The translations under genes and the position numbers were made by a program. This document shows positions 17,605-25,956 of a stretch of DNA of 64,000 nucleotides, one piece after another. Origin of the DNA: Bacillota bacterium (GTDB lineage: Bacteria; Bacillota; Clostridia; Saccharofermentanales; DTU023); contig JAMNZB010000007.1 of NCBI GenBank assembly GCA_023622515.1, forward strand, positions 1 to 64,000. The letters run 5' to 3'. Numbering within the stretch: position 1 is the first letter of the stretch; each line of letters begins with the position of its first letter. The notes beneath the pieces were generated by a model that was not told the DNA's origin, did no database searches, and saw only the letters and a list, made by a program, of their open reading frames with translations.

Positions 17605-18405
17605 ATGAAAGAAAAAATGCTTCAAACAGATAAGGGCAAGGTTTATTATTGGCAATCTTATAATAATTGGAATGCCGGTTCAGATACACTTTTTTTCCTG
17701 CATGGGCTCAGCGCAGATCACAGCATGTTTGAGGAACAAATCGTTTATTTTAAAGACAGATATAATGTTTTGACTTGGGATGCCCCGGCACACGGAAAAT
17801 CCAGACCCTTTAAATCATTTAGTTTTAACGATGCCGCAGTATATATTAAGGAAATCTTGGACAAATGTGCCGTAAGTGAAGTTGTTCTTGTAGGACAATC
17901 TTTAGGTGGATATTTTGCTCAAGCCTTCATAAAACGATATCCGGACTATGTAAAAGCTTTTATTTCCATTGGGAGCACTCCTTATGGTGAATACTACTCC
18001 AAATTGGATAAATGGATTTTAAAGCAAGTAGAATGGATGGCTCATTTGTTTCCCTTCGAGTACATGAAAAGAGCGATGGCAAAACAAGTATCTACCACTC
18101 AAAAGGGGTACGACAATATGTTGCAAATGTTGGCTCCATATACTAAGCGTGAACTTTGTCATTTGCTGGGCCTTGGCTATGCATGCTTTCTGGATGATAA
18201 CTGCGACCTTGAAATTCCATGTCCGGTATTGTTGATTATAGGTGAAAAGGATAAGACCGGTAAGGTGATGCAATACAGTCGAGAGTGGGCAAGACAGACG
18301 GGTTACCCCTTAGAGCTAATAAGTGGTGCCGCTCATAATACTAATGTAGACAAGCCACAGGAAGTAAACGATTGTATTCAGAGTTTTTTATTAAAAGTAC
18401 TTTGA
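17605..18405 (+). CDS. Alpha/beta hydrolase (tandem copy 2)
   Basis: This 266-aa protein is an alpha/beta-hydrolase with HGLSADHSM (oxyanion HG), DAPAHGKS, nucleophile elbow GQSLGG (Ser near 98), Asp in LLIIGEKDKTGK and His in GAAHNTNVD. It shares fold and length with its upstream neighbour but little direct identity. An upstream TGA (17590) limits the start to GTG 17596 or ATG 17605; neither has a good SD. The AAAGGAG at about 17556-17562 is some 40 bases away, so translation may be coupled or the start unusual. Substrate unknown. Confidence 0.8.
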   Translation: MKEKMLQTDKGKVYYWQSYNNWNAGSDTLFFLHGLSADHSMFEEQIVYFKDRYNVLTWDAPAHGKSRPFKSFSFNDAAVYIKEILDKCAVSEVVLVGQSLGGYFAQAFIKRYPDYVKAFISIGSTPYGEYYSKLDKWILKQVEWMAHLFPFEYMKRAMAKQVSTTQKGYDNMLQMLAPYTKRELCHLLGLGYACFLDDNCDLEIPCPVLLIIGEKDKTGKVMQYSREWARQTGYPLELISGAAHNTNVDKPQEVNDCIQSFLLKVL

Positions 18406-18756
18406 TTATGGCCAAATTGTCGCACCGGAGGCCGCCAATAACTCCGCTCTTTTAAATAGTTAATGCAGCAGATAACAAAAACTTGTTTCAAGAGGTTAGA
18501 TTAGTTAAAAAGTTTCATTTACGCCTTCCCCTCCCTGGCACGAAAGGTCCTCTTTAGAACCGGTGTCAGCCTGGATGACCCCATCCGAAGCTAATAAACA
18601 CAATCCGGTTTACCTATAATCCTGCGACCAAGATTATATAAAATTTCTCAATTCTACGATTTTAGTTTAATTTAAGTTTCGCTAAAGCTTGTTTTCAGCT
18701 CCGCTTTATATACTCAATATAGGCTGAAGCTGAATACTTTATGCGAGGTGAATCGA
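18406..18756 (+). other. Intergenic region without recognised genes
   Basis: This 350-bp stretch between the hydrolase and the receiver-domain gene was read in all frames. It contains only short frames broken by stops and no tRNA, clear terminator or consensus promoter. GAGGTGA at 18745-18751 is the SD of the next gene. Confidence 0.5.
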
Positions 18757-19110
18757 GTGAAACAAAAGATTATGATTGTTGATGATGCAGCGGAATTGAG
18801 AGATGTTTTACGCCTTTATCTTGAAAATGCCGGTTATGAAGTATTGGAAGCTGAGGACGGTTTGAAAGCTTTGGAATGTCTGAAGTCACAGGATATTGAC
18901 ATGATGATTTTAGATATCATGATGCCGAATATGGACGGCTTTGAACTTTTGAAATATTTAGACAGAAATGAGAAAAACAGACAATTTCCTATTATCTTCT
19001 TGTCCGCACGAACCCAAGTCCATGATAAAATCCGTGGTCTGACTCTAGGTGCTGATGATTACATTGAAAAACCCTATAATCCCGATGAGTTTAGAATAAA
19101 GCTTAGCTGA
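18757..19110 (+). CDS. Stand-alone response-regulator receiver domain
   Basis: This 117-aa protein is a complete CheY-like receiver: acidic pair Asp9-Asp10, phospho-acceptor Asp53 (MMILDIMMPNMDG), the Ser of FLSAR and Lys of IEKPYNP. It resembles the receiver of OmpR-type regulators but stops right after the last helix (DEFRIKLS), with no DNA-binding domain downstream in any frame. It is therefore either a single-domain regulator or a truncated OmpR-family gene. GTG 18757 has GAGGTGA five to six bases upstream; the GTG at 18748 lies inside that SD. No kinase gene is nearby. Confidence 0.8.
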   Translation: MKQKIMIVDDAAELRDVLRLYLENAGYEVLEAEDGLKALECLKSQDIDMMILDIMMPNMDGFELLKYLDRNEKNRQFPIIFLSARTQVHDKIRGLTLGADDYIEKPYNPDEFRIKLS

Positions 19111-19320
19111 TATTTCCGTTTTTCAATGACTTTTCCTCTTTTTGCTTCCATTAATATTTTCATTACTTAAAACTTTCCTCAATTTAAGCAGGGTCTCTTC
19201 TTTTTGTTCTATAATATTCTCATAACACATTTCATTTTATGTGTTGTACATTGATTTAGTTGCAGCATCACCTGTTTATGTTGCCTATGAGTCAAATAAA
19301 AATGTACAGGAGGAATGAAA

Positions 19321-20895
19321 ATGAAAAAAATTATTAGCCTTTCAACTCGTTTTTTGCTCGTCTTTGCCTTGCTCTTTGCCCTTATTCCGGCAGTTGTATC
19401 CGCAGAAGGTGAAGATGATGTAAAGCAAATCTATATTTTCCACACCAATGATGTTCATGGACGCGTTGTGGGTGACAGTGTGCCGGGTAAAGATGGCAAA
19501 CCTGTTTCAGCAGGTTTGATTGGTCTTGCTCGCTATAAGGGTGTTATCAATGTCTTCAAAGAACTTTATGAGGATTCCGTTTTAGTTCTTGATGCCGGAG
19601 ATACCATCCATGGCACAAACTTTGCCTCCTTATCCAAAGGGCAAAGTGTTATCCGCTTGTATAATGAATTGGGTGTCGATGCCATGGTTCTTGGTAACCA
19701 TGAATTTAACTATGATTCTGATGATTTAACAGCCGCCCTTCACGAAGCCGACTTCCCCGTCCTTGCGGCTAACGTCTTAAAGGAAGAAGATCAAAGCAAG
19801 GCCTTTGAGAGCAATGTTATTCTCGAAGCGAACGGATTAAAAATCGGTGTATTCGGTTTAGCCACTCCGGAAACCAAAGTAAAAGCCTCACCCCTTAATA
19901 CCGTAGGCCTTGACTTTGCTGATCCCGTGGCTGTAGCAGAAGAACAAGTCGCCGAGCTTAAAGCTCAAGAGGTTGATGCTGTTGTTCTGCTTAGCCACCT
20001 AGGTACTGATGCGGAATCTCCTGTCAATACTTATACTGTCTTAGATGCGGTAGAGGGCATAGACCTGGTTGTTGACGGCCATAGCCATACTTATTTGCCG
20101 GAAGGTGAAGTATATAACGATGTATTGATTGCCTCCACCGGGGAGCACCTGAAGAATATCGGCCTGGTCAGCTTAACCTTTACCAATGGTGAACTTACAG
20201 AAAGAAAAGCCGAACTGATCAGCTTTGTGGAAGCCATGCAATACACCCCCGATCAAGATATCGTTGACTATATTGCTGCCGTTGAGGAAGAAAATGAGCG
20301 GATTACCGGTGTAGAAATTGCCACATTACTCAATGAGCTTAATGGCGAAAGAGAAAATGTCCGTACCGGTGAGACCAATCTTAGCCAACTGATTTGTGAT
20401 GCACTTCTTTGGGCAACAGACGCCGACTGCGTCCTGTCTAACGGAGGTAATGTCCGTGCTTCCATTCCTGCCGGCACCGTTACCTACGGTGATTTCCTCA
20501 CCGTCTTACCTTTCGGCAACATGGTAACCGTCGTCGAAGTTAGCGGTCAGGATATTATTGATGCTTTGAACTTCGGTACAGATGCCTACCCGGCCACAGC
20601 CGGTAAATTCCCGCACGTTGCCGGAATGACCTTTGAATTAGTGGGAGCGGGTGAAGTCCAAAATGTTAAAGTTAAGGGTGAAGAGATTGACCCTGCCGCT
20701 ACTTACGCTCTTGCTACTAACGACTTCCTGGCCATTGGCGGGGACGGCTATGAAATGTTTGTTGACGCCCCTCAAATTCTCTTACACGGCCTGATGGTTG
20801 ACATCGTTATCGACTATGTACAAAGTGAATTAGTGAACGAAGCCGGCGAATTTTCCTATGAAATGGAAGAAGCCAGAATGGTTGTTGTTGAGTAA
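19321..20895 (+). CDS. Secreted 5'-nucleotidase / UshA-like phosphoesterase
   Basis: This 524-aa protein has a signal peptide (cleavage expected after VVSA, residue 28), a metallophosphatase domain and a 5'-nucleotidase C-terminal domain. Metal-binding motifs are complete: TNDVHGR, DAGDTIHG, LGNHEFNYD, LLSHLG and DGHSHT. The C-terminal domain (about 340-500) includes NGGNVRASIP and TYGDFLTVLPFGN. It should hydrolyse extracellular nucleotides to nucleosides, which could feed the nucleoside phosphorylase at 12 kb. There is no sorting motif or C-terminal membrane helix, so it is secreted or held by other means. ATG 19315 and 19321 are both in frame; GGAGG lies seven bases before 19321. Confidence 0.92.
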   Translation: MKKIISLSTRFLLVFALLFALIPAVVSAEGEDDVKQIYIFHTNDVHGRVVGDSVPGKDGKPVSAGLIGLARYKGVINVFKELYEDSVLVLDAGDTIHGTNFASLSKGQSVIRLYNELGVDAMVLGNHEFNYDSDDLTAALHEADFPVLAANVLKEEDQSKAFESNVILEANGLKIGVFGLATPETKVKASPLNTVGLDFADPVAVAEEQVAELKAQEVDAVVLLSHLGTDAESPVNTYTVLDAVEGIDLVVDGHSHTYLPEGEVYNDVLIASTGEHLKNIGLVSLTFTNGELTERKAELISFVEAMQYTPDQDIVDYIAAVEEENERITGVEIATLLNELNGERENVRTGETNLSQLICDALLWATDADCVLSNGGNVRASIPAGTVTYGDFLTVLPFGNMVTVVEVSGQDIIDALNFGTDAYPATAGKFPHVAGMTFELVGAGEVQNVKVKGEEIDPAATYALATNDFLAIGGDGYEMFVDAPQILLHGLMVDIVIDYVQSELVNEAGEFSYEMEEARMVVVE

Positions 20896-21011
20896 TAATT
20901 CACACTAGACCATGGCAGCTAGCGCGCCCTACTTGAACAGAACATTTGTTTTTGCTGAAAGCGGAGTGCGCTAGACAAGCCTTCCATATCGGGAAGTAAC
21001 GGAATACGTTT

Positions 21012-21049
21012 AAGAGCCCCTACACTATGAATGTGAGGGGTTCTTTTTT
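21012..21049 (+). terminator. Terminator after 5'-nucleotidase
   Basis: AAGAGCCCCT(A)CAC pairs with GTGAGGGGTTCTT with one bulged A and one G-T pair, followed by a run of six T. An upstream 7-bp inverted repeat (CTAGCGC ... GCGCTAG, about 20924-20974) flanks a 40-base spacer. Confidence 0.85.
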
Positions 21050-21134
21050 GCCTTATGATTGGTGGGCTTGCTGTTGCCTCTTTTCACAAAACAATGAGCG
21101 TTGCAGATAATATTGCAAAAAATTCTCCAAAGAC

Positions 21135-21163
21135 TTGAAAATATTTTTTTTTGGTGCTATTAT
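21135..21163 (+). promoter_or_regulatory. Promoter of tRNA-Val(TAC)
   Basis: TTGAAA (21135-21140), 17-bp spacer containing a T-run, TATTAT (21158-21163), 30 bp before the tRNA. Confidence 0.7.
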
Positions 21164-21192
21164 GCTTAGGCTTCACAAGTGAGGCAGCATTC

Positions 21193-21268
21193 GGGAGTAT
21201 AGCTCAGCTGGGAGAGCGCTTGCCTTACAAGCAAGATGTCACAGGTTCGAGCCCTGTTACTCCCACCA
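21193..21268 (+). tRNA. tRNA-Val(TAC)
   Basis: A 76-nt cloverleaf: acceptor GGGAGTA/TACTCCC, anticodon stem CTTGC/GCAAG around CTTACAA (anticodon TAC), T-arm GGTTCGAGCCC, encoded CCA. Confidence 0.96.
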
Positions 21269-21271
21269 GCT

Positions 21272-21310
21272 AAAACGCAGGAATAGAAGAGTTCCTGCGT
21301 TTTTTCTTTT
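21272..21310 (+). terminator. Terminator after tRNA-Val(TAC)
   Basis: AAAACGCAGGAA and TTCCTGCGTTTT form a perfect 12-bp stem, followed by more T (TTTCTTTT). Confidence 0.9.
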
Positions 21311-21370
21311 AATATGACAGCCTATCTTTTATTGGGCGGATCTCGCAAGCTAAAGTCAGAGCTTCTAAAA

Positions 21371-21410
21371 TGAAAAAACGTAGGAAGGGATAGTTTCCTA
21401 CGTTCTTTTG
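21371..21410 (-). terminator. Terminator of XRE regulator gene
   Basis: AACGTAGGAA and TTCCTACGTT form a 10-bp stem. Read on the minus strand it is followed by six T; on the plus strand by CTTTTG, so it may act in both directions. Confidence 0.75.
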
Positions 21411-21488
21411 TAAAGCTTAGGCCGGTTATTTCATTAAGGCTAACTAGCGATTTTCTGCTGTCTTGTTTATCCTGCTGCCAAGTAAGAA

Positions 21489-22007
21489 TTATTGCCTTTT
21501 GAGTAGTCTCTGCTTTGTTTCTCTCATCTTCTCCAAACGATTTGTTGTATAAAGAAGACCGATAATCATGATGGCCAAAACAATCCCATCATTAAAACCT
21601 CGGATAAAGTCAGCCAGGTTGTACCAAAAACCTTCGCCTTGCAGGTCGAATCTTTCAATGAGGAAATTGGCAAGAGAAAGAATAAAACCAAGAATAAATA
21701 ATCTTTTCCCTCCCTTAATTAATTTTCTATTTTCCTCCTGACTATACTCCGCTACTTTGGCAATGGTTTCTTCTCTTTCCTTTTCCATGTTCTGCTCCTT
21801 TCTTTCACCATCAAGAATTTCCCTGATGTCTACGTCATAAAAATCAGCAAGTTCGATAAGGATGGCAATGTCCGGTAAATTTGTTCCTGTCTCCCAACGG
21901 GAAACAGTCCTGCCGGAGACGTACAAATGTTCGGCTAATTGTTCTTGAGTCATACTTTTTTCATTTCTTAACTCTTTCAAAAACTTACCAATTTTCTTTG
22001 TATCCAT
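21489..22007 (-). CDS. XRE-family regulator with two membrane helices
   Basis: This 172-aa protein has an N-terminal Cro/C1 helix-turn-helix (residues 5-60; MTQEQLAEHLYVSGRTVSRWETG), a short charged linker, and a C-terminal part with two hydrophobic helices (about 105-120 and 138-155) separated by FWYNLADFIRG. A DNA-binding domain joined to membrane helices suggests a membrane-tethered regulator that responds to an envelope signal. AGGAGG lies seven bases before ATG. It is divergent from the large surface-protein gene and could control it; that is inference from position only. Confidence 0.85.
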   Translation of the reverse strand: MDTKKIGKFLKELRNEKSMTQEQLAEHLYVSGRTVSRWETGTNLPDIAILIELADFYDVDIREILDGERKEQNMEKEREETIAKVAEYSQEENRKLIKGGKRLFILGFILSLANFLIERFDLQGEGFWYNLADFIRGFNDGIVLAIMIIGLLYTTNRLEKMRETKQRLLKRQ

Positions 22008-22583
22008 TGCCTAACCTCCTGATGGTTCCAGAATAGAAGAAATTTGCTGCAAATAACACGACACAGAAAGAGAAAAACTGAGATAAATTGAAAGTAGACA
22101 TAGCTTGTCCAGCTTTTTAGACGCTCACCTCTTCCTTGCAAGGTAATTATACTATTAGCTGCTGACAAATGCTGGATAAAGATTAATTTCCATACAATTT
22201 TCCGGCCTAAATATTATTTTTACCATTTAGTATACAGGGAATACGTAATTTTTTTGAATTATCAATCGGACAATTATCTTCAAGGTGTGAGAGCAAATTG
22301 AATAGGCAAGCATTTTAATAGCAGAAACTTCTTGCTGTCTATTTGCTAATGCTTAAAAAATGTTAATAGGGATTAAAATTTGTTAAAAAGCACAATTATT
22401 AATTATTTAAATAAGTTCAAGTAAGATTATTTTTACATAATATAGAAAATTAAAGTAAATGTTGATAAATTGCTAAACGTTATTATTATTAAAATATGTT
22501 GTAACGCTATGCCTTGTAAGGCTTGTTAGCTAGGAATATAGCTGGTTGTGAATAGAGATTATGGTATTGAGGAGGTTAAGAAG
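22008..22583 (+). other. AT-rich divergent intergenic region
   Basis: This 576-bp region separates the XRE regulator (minus) from the surface-protein gene (plus). It is very A/T-rich from 22190 to 22500. Two short palindromes are visible, CCTTGCAAGG (22133-22142) and GCCTTGTAAGGC (about 22511-22522), which share CCTTG.AAGG and might be regulator sites. No further genes are apparent. Confidence 0.4.
22462..22489 (+). promoter_or_regulatory. Possible promoter of the surface-protein gene
   Basis: TTGATA (22462-22467), 16 bp, TATTAT (22484-22489). In such A/T-rich sequence, chance matches are common, so confidence is low. Confidence 0.35.
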
Positions 22584-25316
22584 ATGAGAAAATATAGCAA
22601 GCAAGGGAGCCTTATTTTTACCTTGCTCCTTATTGTGGGATTAGTTCTGCAAGTTTATTCCCCCGTTCTACTAGCTGAACAGAGCGACTCTCCGGGAGAT
22701 GTTGCTGAAGAATTAGTGGATGATAATGTTAATCAAGAAGAGTCTGCCGATTTAGAAGGTCAAAATGATGAGGCCAACGAGGAGACTTTTAATATTGAGG
22801 AAGAAGCTGCCGAACCTTTTTCGGAAGAACTTACGGGTTTTGAGGGAGGAAGCCAAGAGGAAGAACAAGAGCAGGAAGAGCAAGGGGAAGAGCAGGAAGG
22901 TGATGAGGATAATTCATTCCTTGATCTTATCGAAGAAGCTTCACCGAACACTGAATCAGAATGGCCTGTAGAACCTGTTGGTATGCAAAAATCGGGTTCC
23001 AGAGGTGGCCCAACAGTTACATATTCAGGTGCATTAACAGTAAAACGCAGTGAAGTTGTCGACAGAACATTTATGGACTATGACAAATGGAATTTGAATG
23101 ACGCTTGGGCTTCGTTTATGGACTATGCCCTCTGGCAGAAATCCGGTATTGTCGCCATGCTGTCCAAAGTTACCATTAACGGTCAGTCCATTGAGCCACA
23201 AAACGGTGATTATTGGGCATATACACAGATGTATCAGGCTATGGGGGGAAGCGGCACAACATCTTTTACCAACAAACTAAGTAAGGTTGCCGTCTTGTGT
23301 AATAAGGCGAGAAGCGTACCCGCTAACTTGCCGCTCAGTGCTCATCCACAGCTGATAGAAGAGAACACTTATACAGCACCTTTTACCTTCAAGACAGACT
23401 ATAGTGTCGATTATTCATCCTACTCGCCCCTTTTTAAAAATGACTTCATCTTAATTGATGACTACCGTCAGGTAAGCTTTGAGTTTGCCCCATCTGCCGA
23501 TGGAGAAACGCACGGCCGTTTTACAGACCCGATTGAGCTTCTATCCTTAGGTGGTTACCAAAATGTAAAAAAGCCCAATAATGCTGTAGGGCTTGTTCAA
23601 GGGCAAAGCATGAATGTCGCAGGACTTGGCATCCCCAACTACGAATTAGATGAAGGCTGGGAAATCAAAGAGATTAGCGACGGGACAAATGTCTACACGG
23701 AAAATCAAATTCTAAACAAAGAAGTAGATGAAAATATTACCTATACCATCAAACTGCATAAGCCTAGAATCAAAGTCGTTGTTCCTGCTATCTGGTATCC
23801 GGTAGACAAAGATAGCGGTGAAGTGATCTCCGGCTTACATCCTATTCCGACCTGTCTGGACATGTATCCCCGGTCGGAAATAGCTAAACTCAACGAAGAT
23901 ACGGACGTATATGACATTAACCTGGCGGCCATTCCTGAGCCATTACCCGGTAGCTATACAGAAAACAACTTTAATTTGACGGCAAGTATTTTGTTTACGG
24001 ACCGATTCCATCGAGTTTCTGCACAAGGCTACAATCATTTTACTATTAAGCCGGTCAGTTCCGTTGTTAAAGTTGAGTATGGCAATGAGGTGTTTGAAGA
24101 TGTCAGTAATGGTATCCAGGGTGCAACCGGAACCCCTTATCAGGAAGGTGAGACCATGCATATGTATCTTGCTGTTCGAACGCCTGCCACCCTTTCCGGA
24201 GCAACACTCAAAGACGGTGATGTTACCGTTACAAACCAAATGACTGCAGAGGAGATTCGTGCTGCCTTAATTGGTCATATAGAAAAAGTAGTCTATGTTG
24301 ATCTGGATCAGCTGCAACAGGTTGACCTTGATTTAAACAACTTAGATAAACTCTTCCTCTTCCGCTATGAAACGGGTGATGATGGTGCCTTTATCAAAGA
24401 TGCAGGCACCGGCGAGTATATTAACTATATGACGACTGGCTTTGACGGGCTGCCCGACGGCAAATACGAGGCTGTCTTCCCCATCTATTGGCAATATAAT
24501 ATTCCTACTGGCTTTGGTGCTGCTGATGAGTATGTGCGCAACCGTTATAAACTTGATGATACCTTCCACTTCTCCTTTACCAAGACCTCTCTGGTCGATG
24601 TCGAAGGAACAAAAAAATGGGAGGATAATAATAATCAAGCCGGTAAACGTCCGGCTAGTATAACCATTACTTTACTCGCTGATGATATAGAGCAAGCCTC
24701 AAAAACAGTAACTGCAGCAGATGATTGGACCTGGTCTTTTACGGATTTACCAAAGAATAATGAGAATGGAGAAAAAATTATTTACACCATCAAAGAAAAT
24801 CCGGTTGCAGGCTACGCTGCGCCTGTAATTACAGGTGATGCTGAGGAAGGCTTTGTCGTAACAAACCGCTACAAGTCTACACCGGAGCCCCCCATAGATC
24901 CAGCCGATCCCGATCCTCTAGTACCGGAAGAAGAAACGGAATGTGTTGTTATCTTTAAGTTAAATGGCGGGAACTTCAACGGGTCTACAGCGGATGTTGT
25001 AATAATCTGTGAATATGGCGAGGTGATCAGTATTCTAGAGGCCCCTATCCGTGAAGGTTATGAATTTATGTACTGGGAAGGCTCTGCCTACTATCCCGGG
25101 GAAAGCTACACGGTAACCGGTAGCCATACTTTTATTGCCCGCTGGGCAAAAAAGGCTGGTGGTATAGAAGGTTCGGGCAAGCTAGAAGAGACAGATTTCG
25201 GACCTCCGGTTTTCCAAAAAGCTGCATATCAATTACCAAAGACTGCTGCAGCTAGTGGTTTTAGCCCCGAAATGAGCATAACTGTTAGTCTCTTACTCAG
25301 CTTCTTAAGTAAATAA
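22584..25316 (+). CDS. Large cell-surface protein with Cna-B, InlB repeat and LPKTA tail
   Basis: This 910-aa protein has a signal peptide (residues 9-31), a Glu/Gln-rich linker (about 32-130), a long region of no recognised family (about 150-665), a Cna-B domain (about 672-763: EGTKKWEDNN ... IYTIKENPVAGY ... VTNRY), and an InlB B-repeat (about 785-855, FKLNGGNFNG ... REGYEFMYWEG). The tail is LPKTA (884-888), a short hydrophobic stretch and a final Lys, resembling a sortase signal but with A for G and a short anchor of about 14 residues. No sortase gene is in the window. AGGAGG is eight bases before ATG 22584; a GTG at 22548 has no SD. It is probably a wall-linked adhesin or pilin-like protein. 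Confidence 0.8.
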   Translation: MRKYSKQGSLIFTLLLIVGLVLQVYSPVLLAEQSDSPGDVAEELVDDNVNQEESADLEGQNDEANEETFNIEEEAAEPFSEELTGFEGGSQEEEQEQEEQGEEQEGDEDNSFLDLIEEASPNTESEWPVEPVGMQKSGSRGGPTVTYSGALTVKRSEVVDRTFMDYDKWNLNDAWASFMDYALWQKSGIVAMLSKVTINGQSIEPQNGDYWAYTQMYQAMGGSGTTSFTNKLSKVAVLCNKARSVPANLPLSAHPQLIEENTYTAPFTFKTDYSVDYSSYSPLFKNDFILIDDYRQVSFEFAPSADGETHGRFTDPIELLSLGGYQNVKKPNNAVGLVQGQSMNVAGLGIPNYELDEGWEIKEISDGTNVYTENQILNKEVDENITYTIKLHKPRIKVVVPAIWYPVDKDSGEVISGLHPIPTCLDMYPRSEIAKLNEDTDVYDINLAAIPEPLPGSYTENNFNLTASILFTDRFHRVSAQGYNHFTIKPVSSVVKVEYGNEVFEDVSNGIQGATGTPYQEGETMHMYLAVRTPATLSGATLKDGDVTVTNQMTAEEIRAALIGHIEKVVYVDLDQLQQVDLDLNNLDKLFLFRYETGDDGAFIKDAGTGEYINYMTTGFDGLPDGKYEAVFPIYWQYNIPTGFGAADEYVRNRYKLDDTFHFSFTKTSLVDVEGTKKWEDNNNQAGKRPASITITLLADDIEQASKTVTAADDWTWSFTDLPKNNENGEKIIYTIKENPVAGYAAPVITGDAEEGFVVTNRYKSTPEPPIDPADPDPLVPEEETECVVIFKLNGGNFNGSTADVVIICEYGEVISILEAPIREGYEFMYWEGSAYYPGESYTVTGSHTFIARWAKKAGGIEGSGKLEETDFGPPVFQKAAYQLPKTAAASGFSPEMSITVSLLLSFLSK

Positions 25317-25360
25317 GGAAAGTCGGCTTGATGAGTTAGCAGAATAAAATTACTAAGTTG

Positions 25361-25392
25361 AAAGGGCCAGCTTTCGAGCTGGTCTCTTTTAA
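25361..25392 (+). terminator. Terminator after surface protein
   Basis: GGCCAGCT and AGCTGGTC pair around a TTCG tetraloop, followed by TCTTTT. Confidence 0.8.
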
Positions 25393-25491
25393 TAGGTGGC
25401 CCTGCATGAATTGACTATACTCAAGGAATCTGGAAAGAAACCTGTCTCGATTCAGGAGCGGGAAATGTAGTAAACTGGATAGGCAAAAACA

Positions 25492-25519
25492 TTGACAGTT
25501 GCCGCAGAGAGTTTATAAT
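25492..25519 (+). promoter_or_regulatory. Consensus sigma-A promoter of the NifU/NifX/MinD operon
   Basis: Perfect TTGACA (25492-25497) and perfect TATAAT (25514-25519), with a 16-bp spacer. This is the best promoter match in the window and gives a leader of about 45 nt. Confidence 0.8.
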
Positions 25520-25568
25520 ACGAATAGATGGCATATGTCAAAAACAATAAAATGGAGTGAGGTGATTT

Positions 25569-25943
25569 ATCATCTATTCAGACAAAGTCATTGAACATTT
25601 TATGTGTCCGCAAAATGCCCGCAGTATGCCGGATGCAGACGCAGAGGGGAGCTACGGAGATCCTTCTTGTGGCGACTCCATAACCGTTTACATAAAAGTA
25701 AAAGATAATCGCATAGAGGACATTAGTTATCTTGTGTTTGGCTGTGCTGCCTCAGTGGCAACATCCAGTATGACTTCGGTATTGGCAAAGGGCAAAAGCT
25801 TGGAAGAAGCATTGAATATTAGGGAAGAGGACATTGTTCGGGCTTTAGACGGACTTCCTGAAAGTAAGATTCATTGCTCAAATCTAGGAGTGAGCGGACT
25901 ACGTAAGGCCATCAAGAACTATTTAAGTAAACACAGTATGTAG
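25569..25943 (+). CDS. NifU/IscU-like Fe-S scaffold protein, probable non-AUG start
   Basis: This 124-aa protein is an IscU/NifU-N scaffold with the three cluster ligands Cys34 (GDPSCGD), Cys59 (FGCAAS) and Cys103 (IHCSNLG), and the conserved Asp after the first Cys. The first ATG in frame is at 25602, without any SD. Upstream in the same frame the codons give I-IYSDKVIEHFMCPQN, which matches the universally conserved N-terminal helix (M-x-YS-x-KV-x-x-HF-x-x-P-x-N). GAGGTGAT (25559-25566), an exact anti-SD match, stands six bases before ATC 25569. I therefore place the start at ATC 25569; ATC 25572 is the alternative. It is first in a five-gene operon of metal-cluster proteins. Confidence 0.8.
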   Translation: MIYSDKVIEHFMCPQNARSMPDADAEGSYGDPSCGDSITVYIKVKDNRIEDISYLVFGCAASVATSSMTSVLAKGKSLEEALNIREEDIVRALDGLPESKIHCSNLGVSGLRKAIKNYLSKHSM

Positions 25944-25956
25944 AAGGAGGAAGTTT

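Noticed and set aside
17568-17630. Possible ATC-started leader before hydrolase 2
   Set aside because: Only 20 codons and an unusual start codon; listed as a question in findings, not as a gene.
18406-18756. Possible pseudogene remnant between hydrolase 2 and receiver
   Set aside because: All six frames are broken by stops, and no protein motif could be recognised.
22548-22583. GTG 22548 as start of the surface protein
   Set aside because: No SD, whereas AGGAGG stands eight bases before ATG 22584 and the signal peptide begins there.
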